Shown: piece after piece, positions 43,001 through 54,620 of the stretch
How positions within the stretch are numbered: position 1 is the first letter of the stretch
Layout of the letters: every line of letters starts with the position of its first letter
Source: Rapana venosa
Taxonomy: Eukaryota; Mollusca; Gastropoda; Neogastropoda; Muricidae
Reading direction: 5' to 3'
NCBI GenBank assembly: GCA_028751875.1
Contig: CM054134.1
Location: forward strand, 65,963,424 to 66,027,423
Length of the DNA stretch: 64,000 bases
Notes under the pieces: model-generated
What the model was told of the DNA's origin: nothing
What the model saw: the letters and a program-made list of their open reading frames with translations, nothing else
Databases searched by the model: none
Program-made: the position numbers and the translations under genes

Positions 43001-43236
43001 GCATACTTTCGACCTCTGTCCTGATGAGCAACAGAAGGCGCGGTCCTTGGTAACCCGGGCGACGACGATCCGGTATGGACATTCTGGCTGTCTTTGTCAT
43101 GGGTGTATCTTGGGCAAATCAAACCTGGCGGAGCCCATCCCTCTCCAGGTCGGATTTTTTGATTGGGTTTACTCCCCACATGTGGCAGGTGGTACTGGGT
43201 TACATGGTTACCAATAGCAGAGGGAGTCTCTGACCT
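40046..43236 (-). mobile_element. RTE-2: RTE element inserted inside LINE-B2
   Basis: Starts at about 43236 with a leader shared with RTE-1. The endonuclease is readable: EMSRYQWHF-like, then LCEVRWKNMGETT, RLRATPFNIT, EEFYDQLQEVLNQTPKKDIL, GDWNSKVGEDAG and GADIGSDHDLVMMTF. The RT has EQIFNLRILCERFLQHQQDL, YHVFIDFKKAFDRVWHAAL, a KFADDM box near 40845, YGMEISAEKTKLMTNNTNGI and FKYLGAIVSD. It ends RKLKWYGHVTRSKGLAKTVL, GGRRRGRPRKSWEDSISERT and EEWRELVVESL. The 3' end is ACGGGACAGATAGATAGATA at 40050-40075. Catalytic motifs survive but about ten frameshifts or stops break the frame. Confidence 0.85.
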
Positions 43237-43640
43237 GACCAAGGTATTTAAAGGTGTTTACTTGTCTGATTCTCTCTCCTTTACAGGCTATGTTGCATTG
43301 TGGTATAACAGCTTTTTTCGAGATCACCATGCATTCCGTCTTCTTTGCATTGAGCTGTAATCCTTTCTTTTCGCTTTCGTCTGTTACTGTTGTTAAAATT
43401 TTTTTGCAGTTTTTCTTCAGAGTCGGCGATAAGGACTGTCATCTGCATATCTCAGGTTGTTGATGTTGTGGCCACCTACACTAATTCCCTCATGATTCTC
43501 AATATTTCATAGAATTATTTCACTATATACATTAAAAAAATCAGGTGAGAACATGCAGCCCTGCCTCACACCCCTGCAGATTGGTCTATATTGACTGATG
43601 TCATTGTCGAGTCTAATGGCTGCCTCCTGTTCCCAATAGA
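43237..43640 (-). pseudogene. LINE-B2 part 1: RT middle region (5' truncated)
   Basis: Minus-strand reading begins YWEQEAAIRLDNDISQYRPI at about 43640, then CRGVRQGCMFSPDFFNVYSE, GISVGGHNINNLRYADD, and ends CKGERIRQVNTFKYLG. Against LINE-B the break falls after AAATACCTTGGT. The text resumes at 40045 with CTATAACCCCGG where LINE-B has CTATCACCCCGG. Only three bases are lost, so RTE-2 interrupts this copy cleanly. Confidence 0.85.
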
Positions 43641-44250
43641 AGAAACAAATGAAAGAGGACAGCGGCTGCTGGAATTCGCAAAGAAGCACAAACTAACTCT
43701 GGCAAACACACTCCATCCTCACAAGCCATCTAGAACATCAACTTGGCACTCACCAAATGGTCTGATTCACAATCAAATTGACTACATTCTGTCACCCCAA
43801 AGATTCAAATCCCGCATAACCAAGGGCAAACACAAGAACATTCCAGGAGCTGAAAATTGGCAGTGACCCCGACCTTTTACTTACCACCATCAAGCTGAAA
43901 CTGAAAGCAATCAACAGCCAAAAAAACCCATGGGATAGATTTGATCTGGAAAAAAATCAAAGACCCAACAGTGGTTTTAGATCTTCAAGCCCAAAATTGG
44001 AGGAAAGTTCGCCCGCACTCACAGCCATCGACAATGATGTGGACAACTAGCCAACAACATCAAAGAAGTGCTATTGACAGCGCAGAAGAAACATTAGGAA
44101 GAAGCAGAACAAAAAAACAACCCTGGGTGACAATGGGTTCTTGACCCCTGCGACAAAAGAAGAGAGCTTAAGAAAAAAAAAGTTCACAAGTCCCAAAAAA
44201 CCAACAACAAACAGAATACCACAGAGAAGGAGGAAAAAGATGAGGAAAAT
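43641..44250 (+). pseudogene. RTE-5: endonuclease C-terminal fragment
   Basis: Plus-strand frames give ETNERGQRLLEFAKKHKLTL, ANTLHPHKPSRTSTWHSPNG, NQIDYILSPQRFKSRI, then GSDPDLLLTTIKLKLKA and FDLEK. This is the second half of an RTE endonuclease. The catalytic His of the SDH box is Pro here, and frameshifts follow. It abuts the 5'-truncated end of LINE-B2 at 43640, in opposite orientation. Confidence 0.75.
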
Positions 44251-45188
44251 AAATTTTTTCTGAAGTGCACAAGTAAAAGTTTGATAAACTTTCTGTTAAG
44301 TTAAAGGGTATTTAAAAAACTGAATGAAAGCATAGATATTAGAAAAGAAGAAAATTATCTGACATGATATTGTGCTTTCATCACATTCTCCCGTGCTGTC
44401 TTGTCTCTGAGTAGGTGGAGGGAGGAAGCCACAGCGACTACTTTATACACATTAATTGCAGCAGACCCGTCTTACAGATGGTATCAACATACATAGAGAG
44501 TACAATATTTGATTTGAAATTTGAAACTTTTTACCATGATGCAATTCTACCATAATGTAAATATCAACAATCACTATTTTTCACTCTGATTCTTACAACT
44601 ATGTTGCTGTTTGCCTATGCTCTTGTCAGTCTGCATTGGGTTGTTTTGTTTTATTTTGTTTTGTATTGTGCTATCTGAATACATTTCTATAATTTGTAAT
44701 ACCCAGGTTGCTGCTTCAAGGGAGAGCACACAACAATTTGTAACTATTTCTGGTTTTGTTGCTGTTGATAATGAACATTATCATCATCACTGTTATTATC
44801 ACCAATGTTGTTGTTTATGTTGTTGATGTTAAAAATGTTGTTATTCAGGTCGTTCTTGAGGTTCTTGTTGTTTATGTTGTTGTTTTGGTTTTTTTCATCT
44901 GTTAACTATTAATCAAATTAGAATCCCCCTTGTTTTGCCCATCTTTTCGCTAGTTTACACGTGGCAATGGGAATCTGTGGTATTTCTTGCAGATTCTGCA
45001 AGGAATAACACCCTTGCTGCCATGTGCTCTTTTGCTCGCAATAAAATGTTTTGTGCTCAGTAGATCCTTTTACATTGTACCATTTCAATATGTATGTATC
45101 AATGTGTCAATGTTTGTATCTATGTATAATGTGTATCTGTGCATGCCCTTACGTAGCTGTTCACATAACCGTGTATCTGCCTGTCTAT

Positions 45189-45192
45189 TTAC

Positions 45193-45285
<93 letters not shown>

Positions 45286-45325
45286 GATCTATCTATCTAT
45301 CTGTCTGTCTGTCTATCTATCTCTA
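45189..45325. repeat. (CTAT)n microsatellite
   Basis: About thirty CTAT units with two interruptions, then CTGT units. It is followed by AAT, CAT, CAA and CTA trinucleotide runs to about 45580. The duplicate at 48010-48125 is much shorter and ragged. Confidence 0.96.
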
Positions 45326-45576
45326 TCTCTCTGTTTGTTCATCCTTCTATCGATTTTGTATAATAATAATGATAATGATAATAATAAAGATAGTAATATT
45401 GATAATATCAATGTCAATAATGATAAAATAATGATGATGATGGTAATAAAATAATAATAATAATAATGATAACAACCATCATCATCATCATCTTGATAAG
45501 AAACAACAACAACAACTACTGCTACTACTACTAGTCCTGCTGTTGCTGCTGCTGCTACTACTACTACAAATAATAA

Positions 45577-45683
45577 TTATGTGGAATTTATATGGGGCTA
45601 TATCTTGTAACAACTAATCAAAGTGCTTGGATTCAACCCATTCTTACACTAGCAGCCAATAACACATATTTTAACAAATTCAG

Positions 45684-45731
<48 letters not shown>

Positions 45732-45970
45732 GCACACTTTGGCGGAGCAATGGAGATTTGGGCTGTTGAAGGCAGGGGGGAGGGGGGGAGAGAGAGAGAA
45801 GGGGTTGGGACATCTTAGGTTTGAAATATGTCTCGAGGCTTTTGTTGAAGAGAGAACTCTTAAATGTGAAACTCTGCACATTGGCCTTTGGCCACAAATA
45901 CAATATAGGAAAGAAAATAGGAAACTACCTGATATAACGGCACCCAGCAATATTCTACAATCATTGGTTA
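45577..45970 (-). mobile_element. LINE/SINE 3' tail of the LINE-E type
   Basis: After an AAT run comes GTGGAATTTATATGGGGCTA, then CTTGTAACAACTAATCAAAG. This matches the LINE-E end (GGAATTTATATAGCGCTGAA, CTTGTGAAACAAACAAATC). An AACACATATTTTAACAAATT stretch and a CA block (45683-45728) lie in the same order as in the LINE-E 3' UTR. No coding part remains. Confidence 0.6.
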
Positions 45971-46269
45971 ACTGAAAATCGTATACATCTCATACCTACT
46001 ACAGTTCAAATGTTTAGGATAGTTATCTAACCACAGTTTACATTTCACATTTACTGTAATGATCAGAGTCAGAGACATTAGTATAAAAGGGGGAGATACA
46101 GAAAAACATAATCCTGTTATGCCACGAATTCTTGATAATACGCGATATAAACAAAGGTGAACATGTTTAAATGTTTTAACAGACGTACATCATAGGATTA
46201 ATTACCTTGTAGACTTAAAGTATTTTCCTCCGCCTATTATTGCTTGCATGAAACATATATTTAGATAAA

Positions 46270-46910
46270 TTTTATCTGTGGATAGGATCAGTGGCTCTTA
46301 GTAACATGTGCAGAGGAAGTCCTTTGACTCTTTCAGAAATTTGACCCTTAAATAAACCCAGAATGTTTTTCATTTTCGATCTGGTATTTACAAAATAGAC
46401 AGAATTTATCATGAACAGATTCACTATAGTGATGTACATTGTTATTAAGAGGGAGTACATTAGACCTTAATTGCGTGATGGCAACACGAAAACAATAATT
46501 TTCCATATCTAGAACATAACTTTCTTTTTCGAATATACTCTTAAATGATCTATACGGTTGATACCTATCATGATCTCTTATAATTCCTGATCATTCTTGA
46601 ATAAACATATGCTTAGAAACTTTTTCACATCCCCAACACCCTGCTGCAACCAAACTATGTTAAATCCAGTTAAGACAGCCTTACCTTACCCCAATGGGAC
46701 AATCAAACATTTCGGTTAATTCAAAATTTGCTCGAACCCATGATTTAAATGACCTGTACATAGCTTGTAGTGCAGCAAAGAATTTACCCTGTACACCTTG
46801 ATCTTGAATGCACTGCATAAGTCTGTTATACTGAACAGAATCAAAGGCTTTTCTGAAATCTACAAAAGCAACATAGACTTTTCTTCCTTTTTTGTTCATG
46901 TAGCTCTGAA
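46270..46910 (-). pseudogene. LINE-H RT fragment and C-terminal CxxC region, copy 1
   Basis: A 72-codon frame (46899-46681) reads KGRKVYVAFVDFRKAFDSVQ, with the first catalytic Asp, then FFAALQAMYRSFKSWVRANF and DCPIGVR-GC. It is joined by deletion to a C-terminal part that reads CFRVAITQLRSNVLPLNNN, SESVHDKFCLFCK and ENEKH, a C-x2-C...H knuckle common at LINE ORF2 ends. The YADD and thumb blocks are missing. The duplicate lies at 49020-49610. Confidence 0.7.
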
Positions 46911-47104
46911 TAACTGCATATAGTGTAAATATTTGATTAGCTTTTGAATATTTTCTTCGAAATCCTGCTTGACATTCTGAAATAAAGTTGTTGCTCTGTA
47001 ACCAAGTGTATAGTCATGTATTAAGTACTGAAGTATAGCATTTAGATATAATACTTAAGAGATATATTAACACCAACACCCTTTACATGCTTTTTGAATT
47101 TTTG

Positions 47105-49765
47105 AAAATAATATTTTTTCTAAATGCACAAGTAAAAGTTTGAAAAAATTCTGTTAAGTTAAAGGGGTATTTAAAAAAAAAAATGAAAGCAAGAATTAAA
47201 AGAAAAAATTACTGATTTTGATATTGGCTTTCATCACATTCTCCCGTCTTTTTGCTTAGTAGGGGGGGAGGGAAAGGAAGGGCCAAGCACATTTTAAACA
47301 CTTTAATTTGAGCAACCCGTCTTACGATGGTATCAACAAAAAAGAGAGTAAAATATTTGTTTTAAAATTTAAAACTTTTTTACCTGAGCAATTCAAACCA
47401 TAATGTAAATATCAACAATCACTTTTTTTCACTCTGATTCTTACAACATGTTGTGTTTGCCTACTCTTTCAGTCTCTTTGGGGTTTTTTTGTTTATTTTG
47501 TTTTTATTGTCTACTAAATACATTTCTATAATTGAAAACCCCGGGTTTGCTGTTAAAAGGGAGAGCCACAACAATTGTAACTATTCGGGTTTTGTTGCTT
47601 TTTGAAAAAAATTATCACATCACGTTTTTTTTCACCAAGTTTTTGTTTATTTGTTGATGTTAAAAATGTTGTTTTCGGGTCTTTCTTGGGGGTTTTGTTG
47701 TTTTGTTGTTTTTTTGGTTTTTTTCATCGTTAATTTTAAATCAAATTAGAATCCCCCTTTTTTCCCCATTTTTTCGCTGTTTACACGTGGCAATGGAATC
47801 TGGGTTTTTCTTGCAGATTTGAAAGGGGAAAACCCCCTTTGCTCCCATGTCCCTTTTTTGTCGAAATAAAATGTTTTGTGCCAGTAGACCCCTTTTTCAT
47901 TGTACCTTTCAATTTTTTATCAAGTGTAAAATTGTTTGTATCTATGTATAATGTTATCTGTGCTCCCTTACGGCTGTTCACTAAACCGTGTATCTGCCTG
48001 TTATTTCCCTTTTCTACTATCTATCTATCTATTATTATCATCTTCTTCTATCTCACCCCTTTTTCATCGACATCATTATCTATCATCTATCTATCTACGA
48101 TCATCTACTATCTGTCTGTCTGTCATTATCTCTATCTCTCGTTTGTTCATCCTTCTATCGATTTTGTATAATATAATGAAAATGATAATAATAAAGATAG
48201 TAATATTGATATATAAATGTAAATAATGATAAAAAAATGAAATAGGGAAAATAAATAAAAATAATAATGATAACAACCATCATCATCTCATCTGATAAAA
48301 ACAAAAAACAACTACTGTACTATATAGCCGCTGTTGCGCCTGACTACTACTACAATAAAAAGGGGAAATTTATGGGGGGCTTTATCTTGTAACAACAAAT
48401 AAAATGTTTTGATTCACCCATCTACACTAGCACCCAAATAACAAAAATTTTTTAAAACAAATTCAGTTCACACACCAAACACACACACACACCCCACACA
48501 CACACCTTTGCACACTTTGGGGGAGCAATGGAGAGGGGCGTTAAAGGGCAGGGGGGGGGGGGGGGAAGAAGAAAAGGGGGTTGGACACTTATTTTTGAAA
48601 TAGCCGAGGCTTTTTTTGAAGGAGAACCTAAATTGAAACTCGCACCATTGGCCTTTCCCACAAAACAATATAGGAAAGAAAATAGAAACACCGATATAAC
48701 GCCCCCCCAAAATTTTCTACAATCAGGTTAACAAAAACGTTACATCCTACCTACTACGTTCAAATGTTTAGGATGTTACTAACCACAGTTTACATTTCAC
48801 TTTACTGTAATATCAAGTCGGGACATTAGAAAAAGGGGGAGATCAAAAAAACAAATCCTTTTTATCCACGATTCTGATAAACGCATATAAAAAAAAGGTG
48901 AACATGTTTAAATGTTTTAACAAAGTAATCAAGGATTTAATTCCCTTGTAGACTTAAAAGTATTTTCCCCGCCTTTTTATGCTTGCATGAAACATATATT
49001 TAGATAAATTTTATCTGTGGATAGGCAGGGGCTTTTTAGTAACAGTCAAGAAGCCCTTGACTTTTTTCAAAAAATTTGACCCTTTAAAAAAACCCAAATT
49101 TTTTCTTTTTCGTTTCGGTATTTACAAATAACAAAATTTTTTCATAAACAGTTTCACTATAGGATGTCATTGTTATTAGAGGGGACATTAGCCCTTAATT
49201 GCGTGATGGCAACACAAAAAAATTAATTTTTCATTCTAGAAATAACTTTTTTTTTCAAAAAACCCTTAAATGATCTATCGGTTAAAACCTATCATGACCT
49301 TATTTTCCTGATCATTCTTAATAAAATTGCTAAAACTTTTTCACACCCCCAACACCCTCTGCAACAAATAGTTAAATCCAGTAAGACAGCCTTCCCTTTC
49401 CCCCAAGGGGAAAAATCAAACTTTTGGGGTTAATTCAAAATTTCTCAAACCCCATGATTTAAATCCTTACATAGCTTGAAAAGTGCAGCAAAAAATTACC
49501 CGTAAAACCTTGATTTTGAATCACTGCAAAAAAGTCTGTTATACTGAACAAATCAAAGGCTTTTCGAATCTACAAAAGCAACATAGATTTTTCTTCCTTT
49601 TTTGTCAGAGCCGAAAAACTGCATATAGTGTAAATATTTGATTAGCTTTTGATATTTTTTTCGAAACCCTGCTTGACATTCTGAAAAAAAATTTTTGCCT
49701 GAAACCAAAGTTATTCATTATTAATACTGAAGATAGCTTTTTAATATAATACTTAAGAGATATTT
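47105..49765 (+). repeat. Direct tandem duplication, copy 2 (noisy)
   Basis: Same order of landmarks as 44253-47065, but with frequent indels, lost single bases and inflated homopolymers. It ends at AAGAGATAT, where copy 1 also ends (about 47065). After that point the sequence continues into more of LINE-H, whereas copy 1 is followed by about 40 bp and then copy 2. Confidence 0.88.
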
Positions 49766-51480
49766 CCCGTAGTTATCTACATCATTTGGGTTTTCCCTTT
49801 TTTTTAGCAAGGGTATAATTTTGGGTTTTGCCATCCTCGGGGTAAATCCCTCGCAAAAATAATATATAAAAATTTTGTTAAAACATTACAATTTTTAACT
49901 CCACAGCCAAAAACCCTTTTCAGCTAAAAGTCATCTATTTCACTAGCTTTACCTTTTTTAAGCTTATATTGCATGAAAAATTTCGTTCAAAATATTTCTT
50001 TATTCATTAATCTTATCCCGAAGTTCGAGTTAATAAAAAAGTCCCTTTAAAGTTTTTCTTTTTTCCTTTGGGAAAACATTTTTTTTAAAAAGGGTTTACC
50101 ACTCACTGTACTAAACTATTTACTACCTTTTTTTCTTGTTTGTACTACCCATTTTCCTTACTCATTCCAAAAGTGTCACCCATTTTTAAATTTTTCTTTG
50201 CTAAATGCTTCATTTTTTTTTGCTTTCAAAATTTACTTTTGTTTTTCAACAGATTCTGATTGTTTTTTCGATCAATTTTTTGTCCTCTATTCTTTTCGAC
50301 TTTTTCTAAAACATAGAAAAAATTCTACATTCTTTTTTTGTTTTTCACATTAAATGTCAAACCACCTGATCTTTAGCCCTAGAAATAAAATCCTCATCAA
50401 AGTTATTTATGCCATTCTGAATCATTTTAAACATCGTGCTTTCCCATGTTTTTCTTAAATTCATTTTTTGTTCCCATTCAGAAAAATTTTCTAAAACACA
50501 GTTTTTTCTTTTTACTTTTCTGTTTTTTCAGGACAGTCTTTGTGTTTTTTTTGTCTTCATCTTGGGGACAACGGGTAAAGCAGACCTATAAAGTTTTTCA
50601 ACAGCTAAGATAATTTTGAAGTGAGGAAAAATTCAACAATGAAACAAAATAATCAAAAGCTTTCCCTTGTTTCCAACATACGTAAACTTTCACAAAATTT
50701 TCCTCAGCCCATTCAATAAAATCATGCATGTTAAAAAAATGCAATCCTTGTTCACCAAAATTGGGGTAACAGTACTACCCCGTGTTTTTGTTTGGAAGGT
50801 CATTAGGGAACCCAAAATATTTTTTCAAAATCGGGCTACCCTGTCGAAAAAAAAATTTCTTTGTTTTTTCTGCACTAAAATCTCCATTAACAGAATATAC
50901 AAATCCTTGCAAATCTGCAGATATCTAAACAATCTCTTTACCTCTAAGCCAAAACTATTGCTGACCTTTCCAAAAAGGGAATCAACAGAGGAATTAAAAA
51001 GAAAACATAAAAACAAATTTTGTTCGTTGAAAAAACATTTATCAATTTTTAACACAACAAAGTTTTTTTTTCCCTGAACTTCATAAATGAAATTTTTTTC
51101 TCATACAAATTTCCACACCAAAAATTTTTTAAGTAAAAAAAAATTCAAATAATTTTCTTTCCTTTTATTTTGAAGAAAAATTTCATAAATGATCTTATTA
51201 ATTCAAAAAATTAAAATTTTCATTAAACAAATAAAAATCATATAAAGAGAAATTAATGAAATTAACATTTTTGTTTTGAAAGGGGGACCTTTTCTTTAAT
51301 TAAGAAATTCTGAATATTTTTTTAATTTTTAAAAAGGGTTTGTTTCATTTAACAAAATGAAAATTCCCTTTTCTTGGTGTTTGGTTTTTAAATGGCCTCC
51401 AAATCCTATTTTGCGGTTTTTTGGGCACCCTTCTTTTGTTCAAAAAAGTGGGGTTCTTTTGCCCCTTCGATTCATGATTC
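49000..51480 (-). pseudogene. LINE-H, longer degraded copy (RT and endonuclease traces)
   Basis: The minus strand repeats the LINE-H C-terminal region and VAFVD-like RT at 49020-49620. It continues upstream, with weak matches to LINE RT N-terminal and linker text (TWESTMFKMIQNGINNFDED at about 50450-50390). Around 51000-50870 an endonuclease-like NSFGLEVKRLF and DLYILLMEI can be read, where the family has NxFG-LL-LC / LYILNGR. Every stretch is broken by homopolymer indels. The left limit of the endonuclease is unclear. Confidence 0.5.
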
Positions 51481-52228
51481 TTTTTTAAAGAGATAAAGTT
51501 ACTCAAACAATTGACTTGCCAAACCAGAGGGAATTCCGATTTCCTGGTGGTTGGTAGGTCAGCAGTACTTAAAACACTTGTCCGGGTTGCTCCTTATCTT
51601 TTACCCAGTTGGCCAATTGTCCCAATCGAGAATTCACAAATATTTTCTGGGTTCTTCTTGGACCCAAAACCCCCAAAAGGGTTCCCTTACGATTCCTTGT
51701 TGCCAGTTGGGAAAAAAAAAAAAAAAATTGGTTAGGGCATTAAAAATCGAATTTCAATTTTCATTCATGGTTAAAAAACGCCAAGAACCTAGGTTTAGAA
51801 ACCCCCGGTGCCTTTCACAATTTAAGCCAAGAATTTCACCTGACAAGTTTTTTTGCCCCTTTTTTTTTTTTTCTTTTTTTTTCGGGAAGAGATGAAATTT
51901 TGTTCCCTTACAAATTTTTCGTCAATATTTTTTTTTTATCCCTGGCAAATGGGACTTTTTTTGACCACTTTGCTTTGGCCAAACTGCCATCAAAAAAGGG
52001 GGAAATTATTGAGGTTAAAGACATTTTTTGTGCAGCTTTCAGGTTTTGAAGAACGTCGTTTTTGTTACCACATGTGAACTGGGTTCAAACACAGTTTAAA
52101 TATTTCACATGGGAAAATTCTCTTTGGATGCAACAAACGTCCATTCAAAGTTTAAAAAATCACGTGCAACGAAACAAAGGTCTGGCTTTGCTTGCTAAAT
52201 TCCCCGCATTAAACCCTGCAATTAGTCT
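51481..52228. other. No gene identified
   Basis: Noisy A/T-rich sequence with long A and T runs. Open frames at 51511-51895 have no recognisable content. Confidence 0.4.
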
Positions 52229-52259
52229 GTAATTGTTCCAATTTAATTGGAACAATTAC
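52229..52259. repeat. Perfect 31-bp inverted repeat
   Basis: Left arm GTAATTGTTCCAATT, a single central T, right arm AATTGGAACAATTAC. All 15 pairs match, in a region otherwise full of errors. Confidence 0.95.
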
Positions 52260-52424
52260 GCCCTTTTTCATCATTCTAACATTTTCGTATGCACACATAC
52301 CCACACACCATCAGCCAAAATTTCAACACATCGCTGCCCAACTGTTTTTAAACCCATAAAGAAAACCAGGCTTTTTTGCACCCCCAAACCCTTTCATCTG
52401 TCGGAAAAGGTTTTGGTGAAGAGA

Positions 52425-52590
52425 GGAGGAGAAAAAAGGGAGAGGGGAAAAGAGAGAGAGAAGAGAGAGAGGAGAGAGAAGATAGAGAAGAGAGAGGGGA
52501 GAAGGAGAGAGAAGAAAAGAGAGAGAGAAGAAAAAAGAGAGAGAGAGAGAGAGAGAAAGAAAAAGAGAGAGAAAAAGAAGAGAAAACAAT
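52425..52590. repeat. GA-rich simple repeat
   Basis: GAGA, GAAA and GGAG runs of about 165 bp. Confidence 0.93.
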
Positions 52591-52955
52591 GACAATGAAA
52601 AAGGTTTAGGTTCTAAGCAAAATGCCTTTCAAAAAGGGACAGTGGGAAGGGCCAGGCACAAAACATATATTATACAAACTCAATTGATTACAGCCCAAAT
52701 CCTCACAGGGCAGGGATTCCAAAACATATAACAGGACAAAAAAAATTTCAAGTTTTTTGCTACATTTGCAAAGGGCTTGGGAAAGAGGGGATTTAAACGA
52801 AACTTCAAATTTTTTAAAAACCCAACCTTAGAAAAAAAAGGCTGGAACAAGAAAACTAGGTCAAAAATTCTTTTCTTCCCCTTTTTTCAGGGCTTTCAAT
52901 TTATGTAACAAGCAGTGAAAATCGTGAAAATTAGGTGGCATGTACGAAACTGTCT
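52591..52955. other. No gene identified
   Basis: Noisy sequence with A runs. No motif was seen. Confidence 0.4.
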
Positions 52956-53215
52956 CTCCCCTCTCTCTCTCTCCCCTCTTCCCCCCCCTCCCACACACAC
53001 ACACACGCACGCACGCACGCACCACACGCGCACACACACACTACATACACCCCCTAAAAATACACACTCGCGCAATACTCATCCAATACGCATAAACCAG
53101 ACACTCAAATATAACACACACTCACCAGACACACACCGCGGGACCACCAACAAAACCCACACCACTACACCACCCACACGCGCCCCGCGCGCGCGGGGCG
53201 CGCGCGGATTTCCAA
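52956..53215. repeat. CT, CA and CG-rich low-complexity tract with a 24-bp GC palindrome
   Basis: CT/CCC run, CA and GCAC runs (52990-53040), CA-rich spacer, then the perfect palindrome CGCGCCCCGCGC / GCGCGGGGCGCG at 53179-53202. Confidence 0.88.
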
Positions 53216-53935
53216 GCAAGAATGAACGCTCCATATTACATGCACACATAAAGCCGGCTTTGATTCTTCTTTCTTTTTCTCCCGGTCCACGGGGGCCCAC
53301 TTTTCATTTTCTGTAACAAAGACCCTCTTGGGTCACCCGGGTTTTTTCCTTTTCCAAACCAAAAAAAATCGGGTGCATAGAGAAAACCTTTTTAAAAACA
53401 AAAAACAAGATCTCCGTTTCCCATAAAATCGTCTGGATGCGTCATACTGAACCCTTACTAAAGTCTTGCTCCTTCCGTCCCTTAGCTTCCTCGCAAAGTC
53501 TATCAGTCAGTTTAGCCACATAGTTCTTGAGACGTCGGCATATTCCAACTGCGAATTTTTGAAGAGGATCGTCACAGTCCTGTTCCGTTGAAAACCCGCG
53601 GCAAGGTCTGCCTTTTGCACGTCAATGCTTTTCTTCTCTGATCTTTGACAAGCTGGTGAATGCTTTTTTAAGGGCGTTTTCTTAAATGTTTTTGTTGGCA
53701 AAGGGGGGGGGGTGCAGTGTGCAACACAGCACAGCTTGAAGGGGTTTGGACAAAAAACATGGAAAGTTCCCTCTTTTACAAATTTTCATTTCCCTCCAAT
53801 TTTTCTTGCCTCAGTGCTTCCTTTTTCCCCTCTCTTCTGTCCTCATTTTGTCTCTAAAAAATCTACTTGGCGGTTTTCCAGGTAGTGTGGAAATGACGGG
53901 GGGTTTTTTGCCCCATGTTGTGTTGTTCTGGGCTT
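53216..53935. other. No gene identified
   Basis: A cleaner stretch (53400-53700) with no recognisable open frame, then T/G- and C-run sequence. Confidence 0.4.
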
Positions 53936-54215
53936 TTGCCCCCCCCCCCCCCCCCTCACACACACCTATACAACCTGGCGAGCTTTCGCACACCACCACA
54001 CACCCCAACACACCACACACACCCACGCACACACACACGCGCGCGCGCACGCGCACCTCCCCCAAAAGGGAGGTGCGCGCACCACGCGCGCACGCACACA
54101 CGCGCGCACACACACCCGCGCGCGCACACACACACTCACACGCGCGCAGCGCGCGCACGCCGCAAAAGGGGGGGTGCCACAACGCACGGAGAGAGAGAGA
54201 GAGGGGGGGGGGGTT
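53936..54215. repeat. Poly-C, CA/CG and GA/G tracts with a hairpin
   Basis: C run (53940-53955), alternating CA and CG to 54170, a 12-bp perfect stem at 54050-54061 / 54068-54079 with a 6-base loop, and GA plus G runs at 54188-54215. Confidence 0.9.
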
Positions 54216-54620
54216 TTTTTCCCCATTGTACACCAAATTTTGAGAAAGAGCGACGGACAATTTTGTTTTTGGTTAAATCTAAGTGTTTTTAAGCCACAGT
54301 ATCTGCAGCAATCGGGGAAGAGAGAAAGTGTACAAGTGAAGACTTTCCTGATGTGGGAGGTTGTTTTTATGTGACATCTAAACAGGGGTACGTCTTATAC
54401 TGTCCTCTGGGACAGTGGAGAGACCGAAAGAGAGGGGTAATGTGCCAATTTTTTTCTTTTATCGTCTGCGCTTTTTGTTACGTTGAAAATCTTCTTTTTT
54501 TACTCCTTCTTAAACCCAAAATACCCCCTATGGAGATTTTCACCCATAGATCCTTTCTTTAGGCCTTTGCGTGACAGTTATTTGGGTGAAAGTGTTGAGG
54601 TTTTACAGGGACGTTTTGGT
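54216..54620. other. No gene identified
   Basis: Unique-looking sequence with short frames of no recognisable content. Confidence 0.4.

Larger units (their letters stand above)
44253..47065 (+). repeat. Direct tandem duplication, copy 1 (about 2.8 kb, clean sequence)
   Basis: This block recurs in the same order at 47105-49765. Shared landmarks: GCACAAGTAAAAGTTTGA, CTTTCATCACATTCTCCCGT, the CTAT tract, the (AAT) and (CAT) stretches, the GTGGAATTTATATGG tail, the CA tract, TTGGCCTTTGGCCACAA, and the LINE-H RT (TTCTGAAATCTACAAAAGCA). Copy 1 reads cleanly. Confidence 0.88.

Noticed and set aside
45051..45454. Leu/Ser/Ile/Tyr-rich frames of 126-155 codons
   Set aside because: They are translations of the CTAT microsatellite.
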